A stretch of 64,000 bases of DNA from an uncultured Opitutia bacterium (lineage in GTDB: Bacteria; Verrucomicrobiota; Verrucomicrobiia; Opitutales; UBA953): contig CAMFKE010000005.1 in the NCBI GenBank assembly GCA_945957395.1, positions 64,001 through 128,000 on the forward strand, in the 5' to 3' direction. The notes beneath the pieces are model-generated. The model worked only from the letters and a program-made list of their open reading frames with translations, made no database searches and was not told the origin of the DNA. The translations under genes were made by a program, and so were the position numbers. Shown here piece after piece: positions 50,697 to 60,701 of the stretch (the first letter of the stretch is position 1; every line of letters begins with the position of its first letter).

Positions 50697-53567
50697 ATGC
50701 CCCGCACCGCCTCGCCCCTCCCGCTGACGACCCTCGCCCTCCTGGCCGCAGCCCCCCTCCTCCACGCCCAGCGCGTCGACCCGCTCAGCCTCGGGCAGTC
50801 CCCGCGCGAGACCTTCCTGCTCGACCGCGACTGGAAGTTCAACCGGGGCGACATCGTGCTACCCCAGGCCACCGACCACCACGAGGTGTACACCCTGTCG
50901 AAAGCCGGCAACGCGCGCGGCCCCGCCGGCATGAAGTGGGACGACGCCAACTGGCAGCGTGTGAATGTGCCGCACGACTATGTGATCGACAGCAAGTTCA
51001 CCGCGTCCGAACCGATTTCGCACGGATTCCTCCCCCGCCCCGTCGGCTGGTACCGCCGCCAGTTCAAACTCGACCCGACCGACCGCGCCAAGACGGTGTG
51101 GCTCTACTTCGACGGCGTCATGGGCCGCTCCCGCATCTGGGTGAACGGCCAGGAGCTCAAGCAGACGGAAAACGGCTACATCGGCTTCCGCGTGAACATC
51201 TCGGATGTCGCCCACTACGGCGACACGCCCAACACCGTCGCCATCCGCACCGACCCCACCGAACCCACCGGCTGGTGGTACGAGGGCGGCGGCATCTACC
51301 GCCATGTCTGGCTCACCAAGGCCGACCCCGTGCATGTCGCGCCCCACGGCGTCTTCGCCGACCCGCGCCGGGACTCCGGCGACCGCTGGATTACCCGCCT
51401 CGAAACCCGCGTGGAAAACGAGACCGACGCCGACGCCAGGGTGCGCGTGCTCTCCACGATCTTCGACGCCGCCGGCAAGCGCGTCGCCTCGGCCGAGGAC
51501 GAGTTCACCGCCAAGGCCGGCGACACCACGCCGCTGGAGCAGAAGCTCGCCGTCACCGCCCCGGCCCTCTGGAGCACGGATACGCCCACGCTGCACCGCG
51601 TGCGCACGGAAATCTTCCGCGACGGCAAAAAGGTGGACGAGGTCGGCACCTACTTCGGTTTCCGCACCCTCGATTTCACGCCCGACAAGGGCATCTTCCT
51701 CAACGGCAAGCCGCTCAAACTGAAGGGCGTCTGCAACCACCAGGACCACGCCGGCGTGGGCGTGGCCGTGCCCGACGCCATCCAGGAATTCCGCCTCGCG
51801 CGCATGAAGCAGATGGGCGTGAACGCGCTGCGCTGCTCGCACAACCCGCCCGCCCCCGAGGTGCTCGACGCCTGCGACCGGCTCGGACTCGTGGTGATGA
51901 ACGAAAACCGCTTCTACAACAGCGGCGACATCTACCTCGAGCAGCTCCACGAGCAGACGCTGCGCGACCGCAACCACCCTTCCGTCATCATGTGGTCGCT
52001 CTTCAACGAGGAGCCCTGGCAGGGCGACGAACGCGGGCGCAAGATGGTGGAGCGCATGAAGCGCACCATCCGGAAACTGGATACCTCGCGCCCGGTCACC
52101 GGCGCCATGAACGGCGGCTTCAACAAGGAGGGCGCCTTCAACACCGTCGACATCATCGGCATCAACTACTTCCTCGGCGTGCACGACCGGGCGCACAAAC
52201 TCGTGCCCGACAAACATGTCTACGGCTCCGAGAATGTCTCCCACTTCGCCACCCGCGGCGAGTGGCGCACCGACAACGCCAAGAAGACCTTCGATAATTA
52301 CGACAAGCATTGCGCCGGCTGGGGCTCCAATGTGCGCGACGCCTGGAAACATGTCGCCCAGCGCGAGTGGGACGGCGGCATGTTCATCTGGACCGGCTTC
52401 GACTACCGAGGCGAGCCCACCCCGCACGCCTGGCCCGTCATCAGCTCCTACTTCGGCATCGTCGACACCTGCGGCTTCGCCAAGGACTCCTTCCACCTCT
52501 GCCGCGCCCTCTGGACGGAGAAGCCCATGGCGCATGTCTTCCCCCACTGGAACCTCGGCGACGACATGGTCGGCAAGCCGGTCAAGGTCGGCGTCTACAC
52601 CAACGGCGACGAGATCGAGCTGCTCCTCAACGGCAAGGTCGTGGTCCCACGCCGCAAGGCCGACCGCTTCGACCAGACCTTCGTCGATGTGCCCTACGCG
52701 CCCGGCAAACTCGAGGCGCGCACCTACAAGGACGGCAAACCCCACGCCTCCGCCTCAGTCGAGACCACCGGCCAACCCGTCGCCCTCGGCGTCGAGGTGA
52801 AGTTCGACGACTGGCGGCGCACCGATGCGCGCACCGGCGCCGGCGACGCGCTCCCGGTCGCCGTGTACGCGGTGGACGCCCGGGGCCGCCGCGTGCCCAC
52901 CGCCGCCGACAAGGTCTCGTTCCTCGTGGACGGCGGCAGCGTGCTGGGCGTGGGCAACGGCGACCCGCTCTGCCACGAGCCCGACCGCGCCGCCTCCCGA
53001 TCCCTCTTCAACGGCTACGCCTGCGCCATCGTCGAGCCCGCCGACGCCGCCAAAACCTTGCGCGTGCGCGTCAGCGCGCCCGGCCTGCGCCCCGCCGAGC
53101 TCGCGCTGCCCGTGAGGCCGGCCGCGTTCGTCACGCCGCAGTACCCGGCCGTGGACAACGCCCTCGTGCTCTCCGCCTGGCGCCTCTCCGCCGTCACCGC
53201 CGAGCGGCAGGACCCGAACCGCCGCATCGCCGACAACGACATGAACACCTGGGAGCCCGTGACCGCCGGCGCCGCGCCCTTCGCCCCGCTCGAAGGGAAA
53301 TCCGGATACGCCTCCGTTCGCACCGACTTCGACATGCCCGCCGGCGACACCCCGCGCGAACTCGTGTTCGGCGGCATCGCGGGCGCGGCCGAGGTGTATG
53401 TGAACGGCAAGAAGGTCGCCGAGAAATCGGATATGGCCGAGAAGCCCCTACGCGCCCCGGTCGAGGCCGCGCCGGGCTCGAAGGTCGTCGTCTCCGTGCT
53501 CCTGCGCGGCGACGGCTCCGCCACGCCGGGCTTCGTCAAAAGCGTGCGCCTCCAAGCCGCCAAGTGA
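50697..53567 (+). CDS. GH2-family beta-galactosidase, exported
   Basis: 956-residue secreted glycosidase. A signal peptide ([24 protein letters not shown]) is followed by the GH2 sugar-binding domain ([44 protein letters not shown]). Then come the immunoglobulin-like domain and the TIM barrel ([50 protein letters not shown]). The acid/base Glu is E438 in WSLFNEEPW and the likely nucleophile is E512 in [11 protein letters not shown]-terminal domains resemble those of Bacteroides-type beta-galactosidases (DUF4982-like, plus a galactose-binding-like end). It heads a pair with the GH95 gene 8 bases downstream. I found no ACGT in this gene. Confidence 0.92.
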   Translation: MPRTASPLPLTTLALLAAAPLLHAQRVDPLSLGQSPRETFLLDRDWKFNRGDIVLPQATDHHEVYTLSKAGNARGPAGMKWDDANWQRVNVPHDYVIDSKFTASEPISHGFLPRPVGWYRRQFKLDPTDRAKTVWLYFDGVMGRSRIWVNGQELKQTENGYIGFRVNISDVAHYGDTPNTVAIRTDPTEPTGWWYEGGGIYRHVWLTKADPVHVAPHGVFADPRRDSGDRWITRLETRVENETDADARVRVLSTIFDAAGKRVASAEDEFTAKAGDTTPLEQKLAVTAPALWSTDTPTLHRVRTEIFRDGKKVDEVGTYFGFRTLDFTPDKGIFLNGKPLKLKGVCNHQDHAGVGVAVPDAIQEFRLARMKQMGVNALRCSHNPPAPEVLDACDRLGLVVMNENRFYNSGDIYLEQLHEQTLRDRNHPSVIMWSLFNEEPWQGDERGRKMVERMKRTIRKLDTSRPVTGAMNGGFNKEGAFNTVDIIGINYFLGVHDRAHKLVPDKHVYGSENVSHFATRGEWRTDNAKKTFDNYDKHCAGWGSNVRDAWKHVAQREWDGGMFIWTGFDYRGEPTPHAWPVISSYFGIVDTCGFAKDSFHLCRALWTEKPMAHVFPHWNLGDDMVGKPVKVGVYTNGDEIELLLNGKVVVPRRKADRFDQTFVDVPYAPGKLEARTYKDGKPHASASVETTGQPVALGVEVKFDDWRRTDARTGAGDALPVAVYAVDARGRRVPTAADKVSFLVDGGSVLGVGNGDPLCHEPDRAASRSLFNGYACAIVEPADAAKTLRVRVSAPGLRPAELALPVRPAAFVTPQYPAVDNALVLSAWRLSAVTAERQDPNRRIADNDMNTWEPVTAGAAPFAPLEGKSGYASVRTDFDMPAGDTPRELVFGGIAGAAEVYVNGKKVAEKSDMAEKPLRAPVEAAPGSKVVVSVLLRGDGSATPGFVKSVRLQAAK

Positions 53568-53575
53568 TCCGCCCC

Positions 53576-55921
53576 ATGAAACGCCCCTTCGCCGCCCTCG
53601 CGCTCGCCCTCGCGCTCGCCCCGCTCGCCTGCGCCGCCACGCGTGAATCGCTCATCGTGTTCGACCGACCCGGACAAAAGTGGGAGGCCGAGGCGCTCCC
53701 CTTGGGCAACGGCCGGCTGGGCGCCATGCTCTTCGGCGGCACCGCCTCCGACCGCATCCAGTTCAACGAAAACACCCTCTGGACCGGCGACGCGAACCCC
53801 TCCGGCGGCTACGCCTACGGCGAGGACAAGAAGAACATCTTCGGCTGCTACCAGAACTTCGGCGACCTCTTCGTCGACTTCGAGGGCGCCGCCGCGCCCG
53901 CCCCGGCCGTCACCGGCTACCGGCGCGAGCTCAACCTCGCCAGGGCCGTCTGCACCACCGCCTTCTCCAAGGCCGGCGTGAAATTCACCCGCGAGGCCTT
54001 CGCCTCCGCCGCCGACCCGGTGATCGTCCTGCGCTACACCGCCGACAGGCCCGGCGCCCACTCCGGCGTCATCCGCCTCAAGGACGGCCGCGCCAACCCC
54101 ACGCTCGCCCAAGGCGACACGCTCAGCGCCCCGGGCAAACTCGCCAACGGCCTCGCCTACGAGAGCCGCGTGCGGGTGCTCCACGACGGCGGCTCCGTCG
54201 CCGCCAAGGGCGACACGCTCGAGTTCAAGGGCTGCACCACGCTCACCCTCATCCTCGGCGCGCGCACCAACTATGTGCCCGACCCCTCCAAAAACTGGAC
54301 CTGCGGCACCGCCTCCGAACGCCTCGACGCCGACTTCGCCTCCGCGCTCAAGCCCTACGCGCGCCTGAAGGCCGACGCCGAAAAGGCCCACCGCGCCTAC
54401 ATGGACCGCGTCTCGCTCGACCTCGGCGACACCCCCGCCGACATCCGCGCCCTGCCCACCCCGCAGCGCATCAAAGCCTACCGCCAGGGCGGCTCCGACC
54501 CGGACCTCGAGGAGGACCTTTTCAACTTCTCCCGCTACCTGCTCATCGGCTCCTCCCGCGGCTCGCTCCCCGCCACGCTCCAAGGCCTGTGGAACGACAG
54601 CAACAAGCCCGCCTGGGCCTGCGACTACCACAACAACATCAATGTGCAGATGTGCTACTGGGGCGCCGAACCCCTCGGCCTTCCCGAGATGGCCTCGCCT
54701 CTCGTCGACTATGTCCTCGCCCAGGCACCGGGCTGCCGCTCCGCCGTCCTCGCCGACAAGCGCCAGTTCCCCAGGCCCGTGCGCGGATGGACCGCCCGCA
54801 CCTCGCAAAACATCATGGGCGGCAACGGCTGGGAGTGGAACCTGCCCTCCTCCGCCTGGTACATGCAGCACCTCTGGGACCACTACGCCTTCTCCCGCGA
54901 CAAGACCTACCTCGCCAAGGTCGCCTTCCCCGCCATCCGCGAGGCCTGCGACTTCTGGGAGGACAACCTCAAGGCCCTCGACGCCGACGGCGCCAACTTC
55001 TTCACCGACGACAAAAAGGCCGACCGCTCCGCGCTGAAAGGCCTTCCCGCCGGCACCCTCGTCGCCCCGCGCGGCTGGTCCCCCGAGCACGGCCCTCACG
55101 AGGACGGCGTCGCCCACGACCAGCAGATCCTCCACGACCTCTTCTCCAACGCCGAACTCGCCGCGCGCGAACTCGGCGACACCGCCTACGCCGAGAAAAT
55201 CGGCGCTCTGCGCGAGCGCCTCGCGCCCCCTCGCATCGGCCGCTGGGGCCAGTTGCAGGAATGGATGATCGACCGCGACGAACCCTCCGACACCCACCGG
55301 CACACCTCGCAGCTCTTCGCCGTCTACCCCGGCCGCAGCATCAGCCTCACCAAGACCCCGGCCCTCGCCCGCGCCGCCACCGTCTCCCTCAAGGCCCGCT
55401 CCAACGACAGGGACGGCCAACCCTTCACCGCCCACACCACCATCGCCGATTCCCGCCGCTCCTGGACCTGGGCCTGGCGCTGCGCCCTGTGGGCCCGCCT
55501 CGGCGACGGCGACCGCGCCGCCACCATGGTGCGCGGCCTCGTCACGCACAACCTGCTCGACAACCTCTTCGCCACCCACCCGCCCTTCCAGATCGACGGC
55601 AACCTGGGCATCGGCGCCGGCATGGCCGAGATGCTCCTGCAGTCCCACGCCGACGAGCTTCACCTGCTTCCCGCCCTCCCCGCCGCCTGGCCCGCCGGCT
55701 GCGTCCGCGGCCTGCGCGCCCGCGGCGCCTTCATCGTCAACATCACCTGGAAGGACGGCAAACTCGCCGCCGCCGACATCACCTCGCTCGCCGGCGAACC
55801 CCTGCGCCTGCGCACCGGCGTGCCCGTGAGCGTCTCCGGCGCCGACGCGCGGCCCGACGCCGACGGCGTGATCCGCTTCGCCACGCGCAAGGGCGCCACC
55901 TACCGGATCGTCGCGCGCTGA
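53576..55921 (+). CDS. GH95-family alpha-L-fucosidase, exported
   Basis: 781 residues with a signal peptide ([20 protein letters not shown]). GH95 enzymes remove alpha-1,2-linked fucose (some act on alpha-L-galactose) by inversion. N-terminal domain: [31 protein letters not shown]. Catalytic (alpha/alpha)6 barrel: [32 protein letters not shown], which carries the family Asn/Asp residues, [21 protein letters not shown] and [24 protein letters not shown]. The C-terminal barrel end includes [23 protein letters not shown]. It starts 8 bases after the GH2 stop and is co-transcribed. Exact linkage specificity cannot be read from sequence. Confidence 0.93.
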   Translation: MKRPFAALALALALAPLACAATRESLIVFDRPGQKWEAEALPLGNGRLGAMLFGGTASDRIQFNENTLWTGDANPSGGYAYGEDKKNIFGCYQNFGDLFVDFEGAAAPAPAVTGYRRELNLARAVCTTAFSKAGVKFTREAFASAADPVIVLRYTADRPGAHSGVIRLKDGRANPTLAQGDTLSAPGKLANGLAYESRVRVLHDGGSVAAKGDTLEFKGCTTLTLILGARTNYVPDPSKNWTCGTASERLDADFASALKPYARLKADAEKAHRAYMDRVSLDLGDTPADIRALPTPQRIKAYRQGGSDPDLEEDLFNFSRYLLIGSSRGSLPATLQGLWNDSNKPAWACDYHNNINVQMCYWGAEPLGLPEMASPLVDYVLAQAPGCRSAVLADKRQFPRPVRGWTARTSQNIMGGNGWEWNLPSSAWYMQHLWDHYAFSRDKTYLAKVAFPAIREACDFWEDNLKALDADGANFFTDDKKADRSALKGLPAGTLVAPRGWSPEHGPHEDGVAHDQQILHDLFSNAELAARELGDTAYAEKIGALRERLAPPRIGRWGQLQEWMIDRDEPSDTHRHTSQLFAVYPGRSISLTKTPALARAATVSLKARSNDRDGQPFTAHTTIADSRRSWTWAWRCALWARLGDGDRAATMVRGLVTHNLLDNLFATHPPFQIDGNLGIGAGMAEMLLQSHADELHLLPALPAAWPAGCVRGLRARGAFIVNITWKDGKLAAADITSLAGEPLRLRTGVPVSVSGADARPDADGVIRFATRKGATYRIVAR

Positions 55922-55940
55922 GGCGCCCGCGCGCGCGGCC

Positions 55941-56999
55941 TCACCGCGGCGGCCCCAGCGAACGCCCGGGCACCCACTCCGGCGCGATCATCTGCCGTCG
56001 CGGCGGCGCCCCGCGCTCCGCCGCCGCGAGCGCCTCGGCCACCGCCTCCGCCAGCTCGCGCACGGGCAGCCGGAAATGCGCCGGCGTGGGCGTGGCCGAT
56101 TCCCACTCGGGCGCCGAGCACAGGCACAGCAGCGACATGTCGCGGGGCAGGCGCAGCCCGGCCTCGCCCAGCACGCCCACCGTGCCCAGCCATTGCGCGA
56201 AATCGCTCGCCACCAGCGCCGTGGGCGGCGTGTGCCGGAGCAGTTCGCGCAGCGTGCGGTGCAGCGCCTGCGGATCGCGCCCCTCCGCCTCCGGAGCGTC
56301 GAACCGGGGCGAGTGGCTGTATCCGTGCCGGGCATACTCGTCGGCCATCCACGCGCGCACGCTCGCCGCCACCTCCGGCCGCCGCCGCCACAGCGGGAAC
56401 GACACGCGCCGGTGCCCCGCCTCGAACGCCTTCCTCAGCGCCCCGCGCACCAGCAGCTCGTGCGACACCGCCACCTGCGAGGCCGTGCCGGTGTCCCCCG
56501 TGGTGCCCGCCGCCACCACCACGCGCCCCGCCCGCGCCAGCGCCGCCACCACCGCCGGGGCGTGGTCCATGGCCACCACGCGCCGGCACCCGGTCTCCAG
56601 CACGCGCTCCACCACCCGCCCCGCCATGTCGTCGCCCGCCGGCAGGCTCAGGCGCAGCACCGGGCCCGGCAGCGCCGCCTCCAGCGCCAGCAGGATCTCG
56701 CGGTGGTCGCCCGTGCGCCGCTCCAGCGGGTCGGCGTGCAGCACCACCGTGCCCTCCCTCGGCGCGCCCGCGCCGCCCGCGACGACCTCCGGCGCGCGCC
56801 GGCCGCCGGCGAGCGTCAGCACGCCCGCGCTCTCGAGCTGCCCGAGAGCCGCCTCCACGCAGGTGCGCGTGACGCCGAAGCGCTCCATCAGCCGGCGTAT
56901 GCCCGGCAGCCGCCCGGCGTACTCGCCGGCGTCGATGCGCCGACGGATCTCCTCCGCCAGCTGGTGCGGCTCGCTCTTGGGCCTGAAGGGCGTTTCCAT
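55941..56999 (-). CDS. GntR-type DNA-binding, LacI-type sensor transcription regulator
   Basis: 352 residues. An N-terminal winged helix-turn-helix of the GntR type (EPHQLAEEIRRRIDAGEYAGRLPGIRRLMERFGVTRTCVEAALGQLESAGVL, residues 10-65) is fused to a periplasmic-binding-protein-like effector domain as in LacI/GalR and AraR proteins (residues about 85-330, with VVAMDHAPAVVAALARAG, AGHRRVSFPLWRRR and TALVASDFAQWLGTVGVLGE). It is convergent with GH95 and divergent from GH101 and is expected to control the glycan genes; the effector is presumably a released sugar. An inverted repeat abuts its own start codon. Confidence 0.85.
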   Translation of the reverse strand: METPFRPKSEPHQLAEEIRRRIDAGEYAGRLPGIRRLMERFGVTRTCVEAALGQLESAGVLTLAGGRRAPEVVAGGAGAPREGTVVLHADPLERRTGDHREILLALEAALPGPVLRLSLPAGDDMAGRVVERVLETGCRRVVAMDHAPAVVAALARAGRVVVAAGTTGDTGTASQVAVSHELLVRGALRKAFEAGHRRVSFPLWRRRPEVAASVRAWMADEYARHGYSHSPRFDAPEAEGRDPQALHRTLRELLRHTPPTALVASDFAQWLGTVGVLGEAGLRLPRDMSLLCLCSAPEWESATPTPAHFRLPVRELAEAVAEALAAAERGAPPRRQMIAPEWVPGRSLGPPR

Positions 57000-57021
57000 G
57001 CTGTGCCATTTTCAACACAGC
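57000..57021. promoter_or_regulatory. Candidate operator between the regulator and GH101
   Basis: GCTGTG (57000-57005) and CACAGC (57016-57021), a perfect 6-bp inverted repeat with a 10-nt spacer, begins directly upstream of the regulator start codon and 107 bases before GH101. Its position suits autoregulation and repression of the divergent gene. Confidence 0.55.
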
Positions 57022-57127
57022 GTACCTTTGGCAAGTCCTCGAAACGCCCGCGCCACTATGTTTCTCACGCCTGCGCGCGGAACCGCGCACTCCCCGGTCG
57101 GTCCTCACTCCTTCCAACTCCGCCACG

Positions 57128-60100
57128 ATGTCCAAGCTCAACTCCCTTTCCTCGCCCTTCGCGGCGGCCGCCGGCCTTCTGGTCTACGCCTCCGCACTGG
57201 CCGCCACGCCCGACCCCCTCGTCCTGCGCAGCGACGCGCTCGCCGTGAACCTCGCGACCGACTTCCCGCGCGTACTCCAATACACCTGGACCGGCTCCGG
57301 CGCCACCCTCTCCGGCGAGACCGGCGCCTTCTCCAAGGTCGCCATCACCACCTTCAAGGACGCCACCGACGGCCTGCGCTCCGAGCCCACCACGGCCAAC
57401 CCGGATTTCGTCGCCGTGAAGACCGCCGACATGACCCGCGAGTACGCCCCCAAGGTGACCGTGCGCCTCGTCGACCCCGCCAAGGCCCTCTACACCCTCA
57501 CCGTCCCCGAGCTCGGCGTCGAAATCGGCGTCTCCGTTTCCGTGGTGAAAAACACCGTCACGCTGGCGCTGGAGAGCGTGACCGGCGAAGGCGCCGCCAA
57601 GGTGCGCTATGTCGACTTCCCCGGCATGAACCTGGTGAGCGTGAGCTCCGCCGAACCCGGCGCCGCCGTCGCCAACGCCCGCGTGGGCATCGGCCAAAAG
57701 TCCCAGCCCGAGGACTTCCTCAAGCTCGTCGACATGCCCGCCGACAAGAAGGCCGTCGAGTGCACCTACGCCATCGTCAACACCGACAGGCTCGCCGCCA
57801 CGGTCTACAACAATGTGCAGAACAACAAGGCCCGCCTCCTGCGCCGCACCGTCGAGACCGGCGGCGTCAAGGTCGCCGGCATCGCGTCCAACGCCATGAC
57901 CTGGCGCGAGGTGCCCAACGAGCAGTTCGAGAAATCCTTCGCCACCGTCATCATCGCGCCCGACCTCAACGACGACAAAACCGTCGACTGGCAGGACGCC
58001 GCCATCGCCTACCGCCGCGTCGCCACGCCCCCCATGGGCGCCGAGCTCACGCCCGACCGCGTGGTCTCCCAGATCTCCATGAACATGGCCAGCTGGGCCC
58101 AAAACCCCTTCCTGCGCACCCTCGACGACCTCAAGAAGGTCTACCTGCTCACCGACGGCCTCCACCAGGATGTCCAGTTCAAGGGCTACGCCGGCGAAGG
58201 CCATGACTCCTCCCACCCCGACTACGGAGGCAATGTCAACCGCCGCGCCGGCGGCGCCGAGGCCCTCAACTTCGTCATGAAGCGCGCCAAGGACTTCAAT
58301 GTCCTCAGCGGCATCCACATCAACGCCACCGAGTACTACCCGGACGCCAACAACTTCGCGCTCGACCTGGTGAACCTCGACAAGCGCGGCTGGGCCTGGA
58401 TGGACCAGTCCTACCTCGTCGACAAGCGCTACGACATCACCTCCGGCAAGCTCTACGCGCGCCTCGACGAGATGAAGAAGACCCTCCCGTCCCTCGACTG
58501 GGTCTATGTCGACGTCTACTGGGGCGAAGGCTGGGACGCCTACAAGCTGGCCTCCAAGATCAACGCACTGGGCTACCCCATGTACACCGAGTTCGAAGGC
58601 CAGGTGGAGCGCCACATCACCTGGAGCCACCGCTCCCAGGACTGGGCCCAGGCCGTCTGGGGCGACGGCCTCTACTCCAAGATCGGCCGCTTCATCCAGA
58701 ACCACCAGAAGGATGTCTGGACGCACAGCCCCCTCCTGCGCGGCAGCCAGAACGACGGCTTCCTCGGCTGGCACTCCCAGCGCGACCTGCGCCACTTCAC
58801 CCGCTCCGTCTTCACCACCAACCTGCCCTCCAAGTACCTCCAGCACTTCGAGATCCTGAAGCTCTCCGACCGCGAGGCCCTCCTCACCGGCGGCGTGCGC
58901 GCCACCTTCGACAACGGCGTCGCCAAGATCTTCCGCAACGGCAAGCTCCTCAACAGCGCCACCTACGCCAAGGACAAGAGCGCCCCCGTGGACAACAGCA
59001 TGCTGCTGCCCTGGGAGCCCAAGAACCCCTCCAAGGCCTACCACTGGAACGACAAGGGCGGCCTCTCCACCTGGGAACTCCCCGAGGAATGGAAGGGCCT
59101 CTCCAGCGTGAAGCTCTACAGGCTCACCGACATCGGCCGCACCTTCGTCGCCGACCTCCCCGTCTCCAAGGACGGCAAGGTCGACATCGACGCCCTCCCC
59201 GCCACCCCCTATGTGGTCTACAAGGACGCCGCCCCCGCCCTCCCCGCCATCGAGTGGGGCGAAGGCTCCCTCGTGAAGGAACCCGGCTTCGACAGCCACG
59301 CCTTCAACACCTGGCGGCTCAACGACGCCGCCCGCGCCCCCGGCGCCAAGGTCGAGATCGTCAACGACGCCAAGGGACAGACCCACCTCACCGTCGCCGG
59401 CGCCCACGACCTCGCCCCCGGCGTCTCCCAGACGCTCAAGCTCACCCCCGGCAAGTGGTACTCCGCCTCCGTCTGGGTCGAGATCGCCGGCGAGCGCCCC
59501 GCCTCCCTCACCGTCTCCTGCGACGGCAAGGTCCTCGGCGAAGCCTCCGTGTCGAAGACCTCCTTCACCAACTTCTCCGACAACTTCTCCAAGTACCTCA
59601 CCCGCTACCAGCGCATCGTCACCGTCTTCCAAATGCCCGAAGGCAAGAGCGAGGCCACCCTCGCCCTCGCCGCCGGCCGCATCGCCTCCAAGCCCGCCGC
59701 CACCGTCATGGAATCCGGCGAGGCCCTCCTGCGCGACGACATGCGCTTCCCCGTCGAGACCGTCAACGAGGTGCGCGTCAACTTCGACGATGTCCGCCTC
59801 GTCGAGTGCAAGCCCCGCGACTTCAAGGGCCACACCTTCTTCGAAGACTTCGAAAACGTCGACGAAGGCTGGGGTCCCTTCGTCTACGGCTACCAGGGCG
59901 AGATGCGCACCCACCTCTCCCAGACCAACAAGCCCCACACCGACGACACCCTCGACGGCGAGTTCTCCCTCAAGAGCTTCGACGAGAACGACGGCCTGAA
60001 CTTCCGCACCCTCCCCGGCCGCCTCCCGTTCAAGCCCAAAACCAAGTACCGCGTCGCCTTCGACTACCTCAGCCGCAACGACTCCCAGTACTCCGTCACC

Positions 60101-60379
60101 ATCGCCTCCGACGAAGGCGGCATCGGCGCCACCAAGCTCTTCGCCGCCCTCCCCGGCGACAGCCTGTCCCGCCGCCGCGCCTCCTTCGAGTTCACCACCG
60201 GCGACCACCCCGATTACTACATCGGCTTCGTGAAGAACTTCTCCCTTCCCGAACTCTCCAAGGACGAACTCAAGAAACTCGGCAAAACCTGGGTCGACCG
60301 CCGCGCCCTCCTCGTCCTCGACAACCTCGCCGTCGACGAGCTCAAGGACGAACCCGCCAAGGACTCCCCCAAGCCCTGA
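57128..60379 (+). CDS. GH101 endo-alpha-N-acetylgalactosaminidase
   Basis: 1083-residue exported enzyme. GH101 releases the Gal-beta-1,3-GalNAc disaccharide from serine/threonine of mucin-type glycoproteins with retention. Signal peptide (MSKLNSLSSPFAAAAGLLVYASALA), N-terminal beta-sandwich (to about 280), then the barrel with KGYAGEGHDSSHPDYGGNVNRRAGGAEALN, GIHINATEYYPDANNF, WVYVDVYWGEGWDAYKLA (D462, candidate nucleophile) and YPMYTEFEG (E488, candidate acid/base). NHQKDVWTHSPLLRGSQNDGFLGW and FTTNLPSKYLQHFEILKL complete the core. The C-terminal 450 residues are beta-rich carbohydrate-binding-like modules. The known enzymes are longer (up to about 2000 residues), so this is a compact member. 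The regulator is divergent upstream. Confidence 0.93.
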   Translation: MSKLNSLSSPFAAAAGLLVYASALAATPDPLVLRSDALAVNLATDFPRVLQYTWTGSGATLSGETGAFSKVAITTFKDATDGLRSEPTTANPDFVAVKTADMTREYAPKVTVRLVDPAKALYTLTVPELGVEIGVSVSVVKNTVTLALESVTGEGAAKVRYVDFPGMNLVSVSSAEPGAAVANARVGIGQKSQPEDFLKLVDMPADKKAVECTYAIVNTDRLAATVYNNVQNNKARLLRRTVETGGVKVAGIASNAMTWREVPNEQFEKSFATVIIAPDLNDDKTVDWQDAAIAYRRVATPPMGAELTPDRVVSQISMNMASWAQNPFLRTLDDLKKVYLLTDGLHQDVQFKGYAGEGHDSSHPDYGGNVNRRAGGAEALNFVMKRAKDFNVLSGIHINATEYYPDANNFALDLVNLDKRGWAWMDQSYLVDKRYDITSGKLYARLDEMKKTLPSLDWVYVDVYWGEGWDAYKLASKINALGYPMYTEFEGQVERHITWSHRSQDWAQAVWGDGLYSKIGRFIQNHQKDVWTHSPLLRGSQNDGFLGWHSQRDLRHFTRSVFTTNLPSKYLQHFEILKLSDREALLTGGVRATFDNGVAKIFRNGKLLNSATYAKDKSAPVDNSMLLPWEPKNPSKAYHWNDKGGLSTWELPEEWKGLSSVKLYRLTDIGRTFVADLPVSKDGKVDIDALPATPYVVYKDAAPALPAIEWGEGSLVKEPGFDSHAFNTWRLNDAARAPGAKVEIVNDAKGQTHLTVAGAHDLAPGVSQTLKLTPGKWYSASVWVEIAGERPASLTVSCDGKVLGEASVSKTSFTNFSDNFSKYLTRYQRIVTVFQMPEGKSEATLALAAGRIASKPAATVMESGEALLRDDMRFPVETVNEVRVNFDDVRLVECKPRDFKGHTFFEDFENVDEGWGPFVYGYQGEMRTHLSQTNKPHTDDTLDGEFSLKSFDENDGLNFRTLPGRLPFKPKTKYRVAFDYLSRNDSQYSVTIASDEGGIGATKLFAALPGDSLSRRRASFEFTTGDHPDYYIGFVKNFSLPELSKDELKKLGKTWVDRRALLVLDNLAVDELKDEPAKDSPKP

Positions 60380-60701
60380 TCCCACGCCGGAGCGCACGCC
60401 CACCGTGCGCCCCTTCCCACACCGCGCCGCCGAGCTCCACGCCCGGCGGCGCGGCCGTTTCCACCCAACCCGCCGGAGCGCGGGCGTCCCCGCCCGCTTC
60501 GAAATCCCTGCCGGAAGGCGGGCGTCCCCGCCCGCCCTTTTCAGCTCCATCACGCTCGCTTATGCCAATTCACAACAGCACACATTCCCTTCGACCTGGC
60601 CGAAAAATTTCCCACCACATGCCGCTCCCCCATAATAATTCTGCAATAATCTTCTACCCTACCCCCACAGATGTCCCACCCCACCCGATAATTTCCATGG
60701 C
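60380..60701. other. Intergenic region between GH101 and cas3
   Basis: 322 bases without a gene. The first half is GC-rich and holds a pair of direct repeats with hairpins (listed separately). The second half turns AT-rich (60545-60690, with several AATAAT and TAATAATT stretches), unlike the rest of the window, and probably contains the cas operon promoter. No CRISPR repeats are present here. Confidence 0.6.
60472..60541 (+). repeat. Two direct repeats with hairpins, possible GH101 terminator
   Basis: Two near-identical 26-27-bp copies (60472-60497 and 60510-60536), starting 38 bases apart. Each contains a GCGGGCG...CGCCCGC stem around TCCC. The second is followed by CTTTTC and could terminate GH101 transcription. 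Copies elsewhere in the genome would show whether it belongs to a dispersed family. Confidence 0.6.

Noticed and set aside
57065-60553. 1162-residue frame antisense to GH101
   Set aside because: Gly/Val/Glu/Leu-rich shadow of the GH101 reading frame with no recognisable motif.
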